Source of the DNA: Williamsia sp. 1135
Lineage (GTDB): Bacteria; Actinomycetota; Actinomycetes; Mycobacteriales; Mycobacteriaceae
Reading direction: 5' to 3'
DNA length: 64,000 bases
Assembly (NCBI RefSeq): GCF_002095395.1
Contig: NZ_MJEI01000099.1
Coordinates: 1-64,000 of the forward strand
In this document: positions 43,392-51,225 of the stretch, piece after piece
Numbering within the stretch: the stretch's first letter is position 1
How the letters are laid out: every line of letters starts with the position of its first letter
Notes under the pieces: model-generated
What the model was told of the DNA's origin: nothing
Databases searched by the model: none
What the model saw: only the letters and a program-made list of their open reading frames with translations
Made by a program: the position numbers and the translations under genes

Positions 43392-43544
43392 TAGATATTC
43401 CTCCAAGAAGGCTAGGCTGTAAGGCTCCAGGATACGGGGTCGTTGCGCCGCCACCCTAGTTGTAAACAACGCGCCGTGTCACTCATCGGCGTCACATCGA
43501 TCAAGGTTCTGTCTCTGTACGGCTTCGTCGCCGGTGGGGCTGGT

Positions 43545-43579
43545 GTTAGCCGGGCTGGGCACCGTGTGGTGCAGCTAAC
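43545..43579 (-). terminator. hairpin between the NTF2-like gene and the desaturase gene
   Basis: GTTAGC (43545-43550) pairs with GCTAAC (43574-43579) and encloses GCACC/GGTGC (43559-43572). It lies 31 bp after the stop of the NTF2-like gene on the same strand and upstream of the desaturase promoter. No T run; weak terminator or leader structure. Confidence 0.4.
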
Positions 43580-43609
43580 GCGCAGGAGGTCGAGATCCCA
43601 CGCATCCGA

Positions 43610-44110
43610 TCAGAAGTACTTTCCCACCGTTTCGAGCCATTTGGTGGCGTCGTCGGTCAGATTCCCCAGCTCTCGGGCCTTATTGCACCAGGCTTTTGCC
43701 GCTTGGGCAAACTCCATCGGGTTGTAGACGTCCTCTTCCTTGGCCCAGAGGCCATCGCCTCCATACGTGAGGATGGTGATGTTGGTGGCGGTGAATACCG
43801 TGCCGTCGCCCGGGTCGCGCATGGGGTTGTCGATCTCACAGATGATGCGGCCGGTCTCTTCATCGACGACGTGCCACAGGGACAGGTAACCCACCATGTG
43901 ATTGCCGGGGAAGCGTCCCATCGTCTTCTTCACCCAGGTCCGGATCTCTTCGCGGCCCTTGAAGGTGCCCAGGGCGTGTTCGACGTAGTCCGCGTCGACG
44001 GTGAACTGGTCGGCCCACGGGTCCCAGTCCTGGGTGATCGCGACCTTGTCGTTGAACGCCTTGAACTTGGCGAACTCCGCCTCGAGTTCTTCTCTGCTGA
44101 ACTGCCCCAT
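43610..44110 (-). CDS. NTF2/SnoaL-like fold protein
   Basis: 166 residues, single alpha+beta barrel of the NTF2 superfamily: FSREELEAEFAKFKAFNDKV, DADYVEHALGTFKGREEIRTWV, EIDNPMRDPGDGTVFTATNI. Members act as polyketide cyclases, dehydratases or hydroxylases, or bind small ligands; no catalytic residue set is clear enough to choose. ATG overlaps the stop of the secreted protein upstream by one base, so the two are an operon. Confidence 0.8.
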   Translation of the reverse strand: MGQFSREELEAEFAKFKAFNDKVAITQDWDPWADQFTVDADYVEHALGTFKGREEIRTWVKKTMGRFPGNHMVGYLSLWHVVDEETGRIICEIDNPMRDPGDGTVFTATNITILTYGGDGLWAKEEDVYNPMEFAQAAKAWCNKARELGNLTDDATKWLETVGKYF

Positions 44111-44592
44111 CAGTTGCCTCCCGTGATCAGGTTTCCCGGCCGGACGGAGAAGGTCGCGTCGATGCGCGCGATGTCACACGCGCTGTTGAACGCGAAGGTC
44201 TCGTCGATGGTGGAATCGGCAATGTTGAGATCGCCGACGCCGTATTTGAGGTCGTAGATGACGCGGATGAGGTTTCCGGCTCCCGACCAGTGCTGGTTCT
44301 TGATTCCCGTGATGCCGCCGTACTGCAGGTGTGCCGCCAGCTCGGCCTGCATCACGTCCCCGGAGAAGCCGGTTTGAACGCCGTTCTCGAATCGGACGAC
44401 GTCGTCGGCGACGGGGACGTCGTAGGCGAACGACGGGTCGGCCAACGCCGCTACGTATGTCTCGGCGCCGGCGAGTAGTTGCGCCGGAGTGCAGGTGGCG
44501 ACCGGTGCTGCCGCAGCGGTCGATGGGATGAGGCACAGTGCGGCACCGACCAGCAGAGCGCAGGCGAGGATCCCGGAACAAGGCGATTTCAT
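44110..44592 (-). CDS. secreted protein of unknown function with NTF2-like features
   Basis: 160 residues with a clear Sec signal peptide, MKSPCSGILACALLVGAALC followed by LIPSTAAAAP, predicted cleavage after AAA. The mature part (TPAQLLAGAETYVAALADPS, VRFENGVQTGFSGDV, RVIYDLKYGVGDLNIADSTI) resembles secreted NTF2-like domains. Two Cys in the mature chain could pair. It is coupled to the cytoplasmic NTF2-like gene downstream, so the two may serve one pathway in different compartments. Confidence 0.7.
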   Translation of the reverse strand: MKSPCSGILACALLVGAALCLIPSTAAAAPVATCTPAQLLAGAETYVAALADPSFAYDVPVADDVVRFENGVQTGFSGDVMQAELAAHLQYGGITGIKNQHWSGAGNLIRVIYDLKYGVGDLNIADSTIDETFAFNSACDIARIDATFSVRPGNLITGGN

Positions 44593-44624
44593 GAGTTGAG
44601 CGTATGTGCTTAACGGAAGGAGTG

Positions 44625-44690
44625 CGAAGGATTCGCCCGGATCGACGCGAGGATCCGCCCCAATCGACGCGAAGGATTCGCCCCGATCGA
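44625..44690. repeat. three tandem copies of a 21-23 bp repeat
   Basis: CGAAGGATTCGCCCGGATCG, a shorter variant with GAGGATCC, and CGAAGGATTCGCCCCGATCG follow each other without spacer in the gap between the secreted protein gene and the kinase gene. They lie in 5' non-coding sequence of both. Possibly a regulator array or slippage product. Confidence 0.75.
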
Positions 44691-44785
44691 TCAGACGGTG
44701 TATTCGGTGAGCGATGGCTGGTGTGGCCGCCGCGGCGCTGGATAGTATCTGCCTAACCTGCCGACAGCAGGTCAGGTGAAAGGCA

Positions 44786-46792
44786 ATGGCGATGGGCGTG
44801 GCGATCGGTTCCCATATCGGTGGCTATCAGATCTTGGAGCTGATCGGCCGTGGCGGGATGGGCGAGGTCTACAAGGCCCAGCATCCGCGGCTGCCGCGTG
44901 CCGACGCGATCAAATTGCTGAACAGCACCTACGGCACCGATCCCGACACCAGGGCGCGATTCGAGCGCGAGGCGGACCTGGTCGCGCCGCTCAGTCATCC
45001 GAATCTGGTCAACGTTCTCGACCGCGGGACACACGAGGACCAGCTCTGGATCGCGATGGAGTTCGTCTCGGGTACCGATGCGGCGCAACTTCTCTCGGGA
45101 GGCCCGCTGCACCCACGCCTCGCCGTGCGGATCGTCTCGCAGATCGCCGATGGTCTCGACTACGCCCACCGCAAGGGTCTGCTCCATCGTGACGTCAAAC
45201 CCGGCAACATCCTGATAACCCCCGGTGCCGACCCGATGAATCCGGATGCGGTCAAGCTCACCGACTTCGGTATCGCCCGTATGGCGCAGGAGACCGACAG
45301 CAGCCTCACCTCGGTGGGGATGACGGTAGGCACTCTGCGGTACAGCGCGCCCGAGCAGATCGGCGGCGAAGAGATCGATCATCGCGCCGACGTCTACGCC
45401 CTGGGCTGCAGTCTCTACGAATTACTCACCGCCGCCGCTCCTTTCGATGCACCCACCAGTCAGGGACTGATGGCGGCGCATATGTTCAACCCGCCGCCGA
45501 ATCCTGCTGCGGCCAACCCCGCGGTCCCGGCCGCGATGGCGGCTGTCATCGCCAAGGCGATGGCGAAGAAGCCCGCGGACCGGTTCAATTCGGGCCGCGA
45601 GCTCGCGGACGCGGCGCACGAGGCGCTCAAGGGCGGTGGCGCCCCGAACAGTACCCGCGCGCAGCAGGCCTTCATCCCACCGCCGCTGATTAAACCCGTT
45701 CCACCGCAAAATAGTTCACCGCGCAACCCGGTCGGCGCCGTGACCTATCCGCCGAAGTCCCCTCCGGTGCCCGGTCGTGGGCAGTCCACTCCCTATCAAT
45801 CCAATCCGTATCAGCCCGGCCCCGTGAATCAGGGGTACGGGACGTCGCGGCCTGCTGCCCCGGTCGGAGTTCGGTCGTTGCCGTCGAGTCCGCAGATGCG
45901 CAGTGGCCAATACCCGCCCTATGGCGGTCAGGGGACCCCACCCCCTGCGGGGCCCGGGGGTGCGATGTACGCAGCAGCCGGCGCCGGTGGGTCGGCGCCG
46001 AAGGTGCCGTGGTTCAAGCGGGCCGCCGTCATGGCCGGTCCGATCATCGCGGCGGCGCTAGTGGTCGGCGTGGTCGCCGGACTGTTGCTGTTCGGTGGTG
46101 CGGGGAGCGCACTCGCGACTCCGGCGCCGCCGACCGCCACGATCGCGGATGCGTCCGTGGACATCAGCTGGCCCGAGGTCGACGGAGCCTCGGAATATGT
46201 TCTCCGTCAGGGTGAGTCGATCATCTACGTCGGCAGCGAACCGAAGTTCTCTCAACCCATGCCATTGCCCGGCACGTACACCTACTCGGTCTCTGCCCGC
46301 TCCGGTGACCGGGACGGATCGCCGTACAGCGAGGCCAGCGGTGAGGTCAAGGTGGCACAGCGCTGGCACGGCCTCGAACAGATCGCCGCCACCTTCCCGG
46401 AGATCGTGGGCCCGAGTCCGTTGTCCAGCGACAACTACGGCCGAGAAGCCTGCTTCGGCGGGACCGGCACGGTCGACACCGAGATCCCGAAGTCCGGCAG
46501 CATCCTGTGCCGTGACTCCGGCGGCGACTTCACGATTCGGATCAGGCAGTACCCATCGCGGCAGGTGCGGGACGATTACCTCGCCTCGCTGGGTCTGAAG
46601 ACGTCGTCGGAGACCACAGACCAGGGTGCGTCGGGTGTTCTGTACCAGTCGCCGAGCGCCACCAGCGACTGGGCGGGTACCGCCATCCTGGCCTTCGACG
46701 ACAGTGACCGGGAGGTCTACGACGTGTCCGTCGCGATGGAGAACGGCAAGGACGCCGATGCGAAGGCGCAACTGGACAGGTTGCCGCTGTGA
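44786..46792 (+). CDS. transmembrane Ser/Thr protein kinase (PknB-like architecture)
   Basis: 668 residues. Kinase domain 10-275: Gly loop IGRGGMGEVYKA, Lys43 in AIKLL, HRDVKPGN (134-141), DFG (160-162), GTLRYSAPEQ. Then a Pro/Gln-rich juxtamembrane region of about 120 residues, a transmembrane helix near 410-435 (MAGPIIAAALVVGVVAGLLL) and an outside part with a fibronectin-III-like unit (PPTATIADASVDISWPEVDG) and a Cys-containing sensor-like domain. ATG 44792 is an alternative start closer to GAAAGG. Not PknB itself, which carries PASTA repeats. The next gene overlaps by 4 bp and encodes the same outside layout without a kinase. Confidence 0.92.
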   Translation: MAMGVAIGSHIGGYQILELIGRGGMGEVYKAQHPRLPRADAIKLLNSTYGTDPDTRARFEREADLVAPLSHPNLVNVLDRGTHEDQLWIAMEFVSGTDAAQLLSGGPLHPRLAVRIVSQIADGLDYAHRKGLLHRDVKPGNILITPGADPMNPDAVKLTDFGIARMAQETDSSLTSVGMTVGTLRYSAPEQIGGEEIDHRADVYALGCSLYELLTAAAPFDAPTSQGLMAAHMFNPPPNPAAANPAVPAAMAAVIAKAMAKKPADRFNSGRELADAAHEALKGGGAPNSTRAQQAFIPPPLIKPVPPQNSSPRNPVGAVTYPPKSPPVPGRGQSTPYQSNPYQPGPVNQGYGTSRPAAPVGVRSLPSSPQMRSGQYPPYGGQGTPPPAGPGGAMYAAAGAGGSAPKVPWFKRAAVMAGPIIAAALVVGVVAGLLLFGGAGSALATPAPPTATIADASVDISWPEVDGASEYVLRQGESIIYVGSEPKFSQPMPLPGTYTYSVSARSGDRDGSPYSEASGEVKVAQRWHGLEQIAATFPEIVGPSPLSSDNYGREACFGGTGTVDTEIPKSGSILCRDSGGDFTIRIRQYPSRQVRDDYLASLGLKTSSETTDQGASGVLYQSPSATSDWAGTAILAFDDSDREVYDVSVAMENGKDADAKAQLDRLPL

Positions 46793-47604
46793 AGCGCTGG
46801 GCGTGGCCGCTGTTGATCGTCGGCGCGGTCGTGGCGCTGGTGGTGTCGCTTGCGGTCACGTACTTCGTGCGGGGTGCGGGTGATTCGGTCGGTGCGCCAA
46901 CTGGTCTCAGCGTCAGCGAGGAGGACGGGGCGGTGAAGGTGTCCTGGACGGCGGATTCGGCGGCGTCTGAATACTTCTTGAGTCGAGGTGACGAGGTCGT
47001 GTACTCGGGCCCGGACACCGAGTTCCGCGACATCTCGGCCATCGCGCCGACCGGGAGCAACACCGTCGCGTACTCGGTGCGTGCCGTCGACTCCGAGGGA
47101 CGGGTGTCGCCACCCAGCGGCACCGAGTCGGTCGAGGTCGGGCCCGGTTGGGGGTTGTTCGCACAAGCGGCTTCCGCACTGCCCGAGTTGCTGCCGGCCT
47201 CGCCGTCCGACGAGGGCTGGAACGGAATGCGCTGTGAGACACGTATGGACGCCGTCCCGCCGGAGGAGGCGGCCGACGTGAACGGGTCGGGGGAGCAGTT
47301 CCTGAAGGCCGGCTTTCGCTGCGTCGTCGAGGTCGACGGCGCCGAATACGATCTGTGGACTGACTTCTACGTCAGTCCGGAGGCTCTGAACAGCCGGATG
47401 GACGAGATCCGGACCTGGGACGGTGTGAGCTCGACGACCTGGCAGCACGGCCGCGCGATCAACGGCGGCGGCGGCGAGGACACCCGCTGGATGGGCATGT
47501 CGGTGGATTCGATTCCCGACCTCTACATCGAGTTGTCGGCCGTGGACAAGAGCACCACCGTGGAGGAATTGGCCCAGGTCGCCGACAGTCTTCCGGTGAA
47601 CTGA
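46789..47604 (+). CDS. membrane-anchored partner of the kinase, same extracellular architecture
   Basis: 271 residues: signal anchor MKRWAWPLLIVGAVVALVVS, then a fibronectin-III-like unit (PTGLSVSEEDGAVKVSWTAD, SEYFLSRGDEVVYSGPD) and a C-terminal Cys-containing domain, paralleling the outside part of the kinase just upstream (DISWPEVDGASEYVLRQGES). GTG start overlaps the kinase stop (GTGA). It is probably a duplicated sensor ectodomain that could bind the same ligand or pair with the kinase; this is inference from the shared layout. Confidence 0.75.
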   Translation: MKRWAWPLLIVGAVVALVVSLAVTYFVRGAGDSVGAPTGLSVSEEDGAVKVSWTADSAASEYFLSRGDEVVYSGPDTEFRDISAIAPTGSNTVAYSVRAVDSEGRVSPPSGTESVEVGPGWGLFAQAASALPELLPASPSDEGWNGMRCETRMDAVPPEEAADVNGSGEQFLKAGFRCVVEVDGAEYDLWTDFYVSPEALNSRMDEIRTWDGVSSTTWQHGRAINGGGGEDTRWMGMSVDSIPDLYIELSAVDKSTTVEELAQVADSLPVN

Positions 47605-47693
47605 TACGCGGTTCGGCGAAAACCCTCCACCGCGGAGGCGTACCCGATAACCTCGCTCCCGAGGACCGGCAATGAAGCCGTAGGGGGCGCCGC

Positions 47694-49253
47694 GTGGGTA
47701 CATGGGTGGGGACTGCACGATCGATGATCAGGGCGGCGCTGACGCTGGCGGTGGTGACCGCCGCCGCAACCGCATTGACCATGAGTCCGGCGATGGCGAC
47801 AGCCCCGCCGGGCTACAACGACCTGACCGACGTGTGGCCGACCGCGGCCCCGCAGGCGAGCTGCCGCGACGGTGACCGGGTCGAGACCGGTATCCAGGGT
47901 GAGGTGCCGCTCGAAGACCGCAAGTCAGGCCGCAGCACAAAGGGATACAACTGCAACATCGATCTCGTCGGCCGGTATCAGGGCCAGGGCGCAGGCATCG
48001 TCAGCGCGACCTACAAGAACTGCTCGTACACCGGCTCGACCTTCCCGACCAACTTTCTCGGACCCAACCCGGGTGTGCAGGTGCTCGATGTGTCGGATCC
48101 TCGCGCCCCGAGATTATCTGCGGTCCTGACCGAACCGGCCATGGTCGGTGGTACGTGGGAGTCGTTGAAGGTCAACCAGAAACGCGGATTGCTCGTCGGC
48201 ACCGGCGTCGGGCTCCTCGAGGGCGCCGGGTACATCTCGGTGTACGACATCTCCCAGGATTGTGCACATCCTCGACTGCTGAACCACGGGGCGGGTTCGC
48301 AACTGACGATGCCGATCCCCATCACCACGCACGAGGGCGACTTCTCCCCGGACGGCAACACGTACTGGGTGACCGGCATCGCGCCGGGCTACGTCAGCGC
48401 GGTCGACCTCACCGATCCACGTAACCCGATGATCGTGTGGTCCGGGATCACCGGAATCGAGGCGCACGGGGTCGGTTTCTCACCCGACGGGAACACGCTG
48501 TACCTCTCGAATTTGTTGGGGCTGACGGTCATCGACGTCACTGCGGTCCAGAACCGAAAGCCGCGGACCATCGTGGCGCAGTTGATGCCGCACGTCGGTG
48601 AGAAGCTGTGGGCCGACGGGCAGATCACCCAGCACACCATCTACGCCACCTACGCAGGCAAACCGCACGTGTTCTCTGTTGATGAGGGTGGCTCGGGTGG
48701 GGTGAAGCTGTTCGACGCGGTCGACTCCTCGAACCTACGGCAGCGCAACGCCCTCAAGCTGGCGATCAACTTGCCCGAGAACGCGAATCGGTGGGCCCGC
48801 AGTACCACCGCGAACGGGGTGTTCGGCTACGACGCCCACTACTGCGCGATCGATCGGCCGGACGACCCCACGGCGATGGCGTGCGGTTGGATCCAGTCGG
48901 GCATCCGTGTTTTCGACATCCGTGATCCGGATGACTTCAAGGAAATCGCCTACTACAACCCGCCTGCCCAGACGGGAAAGCACCTGCAACTGACCAATTC
49001 GATTCACGCACTGCTCGGGTCGATAGCGGCGCCCCCGATCATCGGGACCCTGGCGGTCGCGAGAGCGGTGCTGCAGGGTGATTCGCCGATCGACGGGATC
49101 ATCAACGACCAGAGCCGGCTGATCGGCGGCGATCTGTCCGCGGATTGGTGCCTGTCGCCACCGGAATTCCATGGCGATCAATTGTGGGTGACGTGCATGG
49201 ACAACGGGTTCATGACCCTGCAACTCGATCCGGCGGCCTACCCGCTGACATGA
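47694..49253 (+). CDS. secreted LVIVD-repeat beta-propeller protein
   Basis: 519 residues with a Sec signal; ATG 47724 (MIRAALTLAVVTAAATALTM) is the better start for the signal peptide than GTG 47694. Repeated blades: GVQVLDVSDPRAPRLSAVL, YISVYDISQDCAHPRLLNH, YVSAVDLTDPRNPMIVWSG, LTVIDVTAVQNRKPRTIVA, IRVFDIRDPDDFKEIAYYN, the LVIVD pattern. Function of such propellers is not known. DUF305 gene follows with an ATGA overlap. Confidence 0.8.
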   Translation: MGTWVGTARSMIRAALTLAVVTAAATALTMSPAMATAPPGYNDLTDVWPTAAPQASCRDGDRVETGIQGEVPLEDRKSGRSTKGYNCNIDLVGRYQGQGAGIVSATYKNCSYTGSTFPTNFLGPNPGVQVLDVSDPRAPRLSAVLTEPAMVGGTWESLKVNQKRGLLVGTGVGLLEGAGYISVYDISQDCAHPRLLNHGAGSQLTMPIPITTHEGDFSPDGNTYWVTGIAPGYVSAVDLTDPRNPMIVWSGITGIEAHGVGFSPDGNTLYLSNLLGLTVIDVTAVQNRKPRTIVAQLMPHVGEKLWADGQITQHTIYATYAGKPHVFSVDEGGSGGVKLFDAVDSSNLRQRNALKLAINLPENANRWARSTTANGVFGYDAHYCAIDRPDDPTAMACGWIQSGIRVFDIRDPDDFKEIAYYNPPAQTGKHLQLTNSIHALLGSIAAPPIIGTLAVARAVLQGDSPIDGIINDQSRLIGGDLSADWCLSPPEFHGDQLWVTCMDNGFMTLQLDPAAYPLT

Positions 49254-49888
49254 ACGTCGCCCTGCGCCAGTGGCTCTGGCCGGTCATCGTGGCGGTCGTC
49301 GCCCTCGTCATCGGTCTGTGCGTCGGCCTTGCCGTCGACAGCGGAGAGCGTGACGCGGTGGCGGCGCCGGTGGCCACCGCGGTCGACGTCGGCTTCGCTC
49401 AAGACATGTCCGCACATCACCAGCAGGCGGTGATGATGTGCGACCTGGTACCGGGCGACGCCGCGCCGGATGTGCGTGGACTCGTTGCACAGATCCGTAA
49501 CGCGCAGTGGCGTGAGATCGGGCAGATGATGGGATGGCTGCAGATGCTCGACGCACCGTTGCAGGGTGCGGACCCGATGAGGTGGATGGGCGATGCCGGG
49601 CACGGCCACGGCGGCGAGACCGGGGAGATGCCCGGGATGGCCAATGGCGATGAACTCACAGCACTGCATGCCGCATCAGGCGTCGACGGCGAGATCTTGT
49701 TCCTGCAGTTGATGATCCGCCACCACCAAGGCGGGATCGACATGGCAGGCCACGCGAGCCGCACGGTGGCGAACCCGGAGATCAGGCGAGCTGCAGTCGC
49801 CATGGTGAAGGGCCAGTCCGATGAGATCGCGGTGATGACAGTGATGCTGCATCAGCGCGGTGGCGAGGCCTTGCCCTACCCGGTCTGA
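49250..49888 (+). CDS. DUF305 membrane-anchored His/Met-rich protein
   Basis: 212 residues from the ATG that overlaps the propeller stop. N-terminal anchor (WPVIVAVVALVIGLCVGLAV), then a four-helix DUF305 domain: FAQDMSAHHQQAVMMCDLVP and LQLMIRHHQGGIDMAGHA are the paired motifs rich in His and Met, suggesting copper or other metal binding. Operon with the propeller protein. The stop is followed at once by four 21-bp repeats in the same frame. Confidence 0.88.
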   Translation: MNVALRQWLWPVIVAVVALVIGLCVGLAVDSGERDAVAAPVATAVDVGFAQDMSAHHQQAVMMCDLVPGDAAPDVRGLVAQIRNAQWREIGQMMGWLQMLDAPLQGADPMRWMGDAGHGHGGETGEMPGMANGDELTALHAASGVDGEILFLQLMIRHHQGGIDMAGHASRTVANPEIRRAAVAMVKGQSDEIAVMTVMLHQRGGEALPYPV

Positions 49889-49972
49889 CCGCCGACCGTG
49901 CCGAAGCTGCCGCCGACCGTGCCGAAGCTGCCGGCGAGCGTGCCAAAACTGCCGCCGAGCGTGCCGAAGATG
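49889..49972. repeat. four tandem 21-bp repeats after the DUF305 gene
   Basis: Units CCGCCGACCGTGCCGAAGCT(G) at 49889, 49910, 49931 and 49952; the first two are identical, the last two carry 3-4 changes. Immediately after the TGA of the DUF305 gene and in its frame, each unit would encode PPTVPKL if the stop were read through. It may also be a 3'-UTR array. Confidence 0.9.
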
Positions 49973-49997
49973 GCTCGCTCACCCGGCGAGATGGCGG

Positions 49998-50162
49998 TCA
50001 CTCGGGTTTCGGTGCGCTCTCCGCCTCGTGGGCCTCGACGTCGCCGGCCCGTTTGTCCAGCGGATCCACGCCGTCGACACCTTCGAGCACCGTGAACTCC
50101 TGCTCGGCCTTCGCAACGAAGCCCTTGGCTTCTTCTTTGATCTTGTGCACCCAGTCCGACAT
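49998..50162 (-). CDS. small conserved hydrophilic protein
   Basis: 54 residues from ATG 50162 (MSDWVHKIKEEAKGFVAKAE), with GGGAG about 10 nt upstream. Charged amphipathic helix followed by an acidic Glu/Ala/Pro tail. No recognised family and no fixed partner; it converges on the DUF305 gene. Codon use and ribosome site argue that it is real. Confidence 0.55.
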   Translation of the reverse strand: MSDWVHKIKEEAKGFVAKAEQEFTVLEGVDGVDPLDKRAGDVEAHEAESAPKPE

Positions 50163-50243
50163 GTTCCAACGCTCCCTGCTACTTCGCAGGCGCCTGTGCG
50201 GCACCTTCGGTCAGCTTACTGGTGGGGGTTCGCAAGATATGAG

Positions 50244-51164
50244 TCAACGCGGGATGAGCGGCTGCTCCTGATCCCAGACACCCATGAGTTCGGTGATGAT
50301 GTCCACCGCCATTCCGAGCCCGCCGAGATGGCTCTCGCCGGTCATGGTAAAGAGCTTGGCGTCGGGGAGCAGGTGCACCATGTGTTCGCCGTGAGTGTGC
50401 GGGATGATGTGGTCGTGGTCGCCATGCCACCAACGGACCGGTCCGGTGATGTCGCCAACCGAGAAACCCCAATCCCTGGCGAAGACAACAACATCGGCGA
50501 ACGGCGCTTCCAACTGTTTGCGGCCACCGTTGAGCAGGTCATCGAGGAACATCGCCTTGAACTCCGGCCGTTGCAGCAGTTCTCTGTCCGCAGCGGGGGA
50601 GAGGCGGCCGTAGATGGCGATGGCCGGTTCGGCGATCGGCCGCGCCACCCGGACGAACGAACTCAGGACTCGTCCGATCGGGGCCCCGATGACCGGCAAC
50701 ATCGGCGCGAGAAACTTGCCCAGCACCATCTCGCCGCCGTCGATCGCGTCGGGTCCCTCGGTCGGAGCCACTCCGCCGAGGATGCCGGTGACCACGACCC
50801 GCTCGGGCATCGCATGAGCGACCCCCAGGGCGTACGGGCCGCCGCCGGACAGCCCGATCACCGCAAAGCGGTCGATGCCGAGGGTGTCTGCGACGGTCGC
50901 GAGGTCGTCGGCGAACGACAACACGTTGGGATAGCTGTACGACGTGGACGAACCCACACCCGGACGATCGAGTCCGATGAGCCGGATCTCGTTCCGCTCG
51001 GCATAGGTGCGGGCTTCGAGTGGGATCTGGCGGCGGGCACCGGGGGGTGCCGTGGAGCCAGAAGACGGCGCGTCCGGTCGCGGATCCGAACTCGGCGAAC
51101 CCGATGCGCCTGCCTTCGCCACGGCAACGCTGCCTTCGAGCTTGGGACGGTCGATGTCGATCAC
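50244..51164 (-). CDS. alpha/beta hydrolase with a compensated double frameshift
   Basis: About 306 residues from GTG 51164. Nucleophile elbow IGLSGGGPYALGVAHAMP, and WWHGDHDHIIPHTHGEHM with ESHLGGLG supply the acid and His, so the catalytic triad is intact. Between VAVAK and ARRQIPLEA the chain is foreign Ser/Pro-rich sequence, but the other frame there reads RRIGFAEFGSATGRAVFWLH then GTP, the family's normal oxyanion-hole segment. One base appears missing near 51113 and one extra in the six-base G run 51042-51047. The encoded protein should therefore be damaged unless this is an assembly error. Confidence 0.75.
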   Translation of the reverse strand: MIDIDRPKLEGSVAVAKAGASGSPSSDPRPDAPSSGSTAPPGARRQIPLEARTYAERNEIRLIGLDRPGVGSSTSYSYPNVLSFADDLATVADTLGIDRFAVIGLSGGGPYALGVAHAMPERVVVTGILGGVAPTEGPDAIDGGEMVLGKFLAPMLPVIGAPIGRVLSSFVRVARPIAEPAIAIYGRLSPAADRELLQRPEFKAMFLDDLLNGGRKQLEAPFADVVVFARDWGFSVGDITGPVRWWHGDHDHIIPHTHGEHMVHLLPDAKLFTMTGESHLGGLGMAVDIITELMGVWDQEQPLIPR

Positions 51165-51225
51165 CAGTTCAGGATGGCATTGATTGCGACGGCGATGTGG
51201 CAAAAACGTGTCCGCTGACAGCTGA

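Noticed and set aside
44593-44785. Hidden gene in the gap before the Ser/Thr kinase
   Set aside because: Only the tandem repeats and the kinase leader are visible; no frame with a ribosome site.
49876-50169. Minus-strand frame through the 21-bp repeats
   Set aside because: It contains the repeats as Gly/Phe/Thr heptads but has no ribosome site and overlaps the better supported 54-aa gene in another frame.
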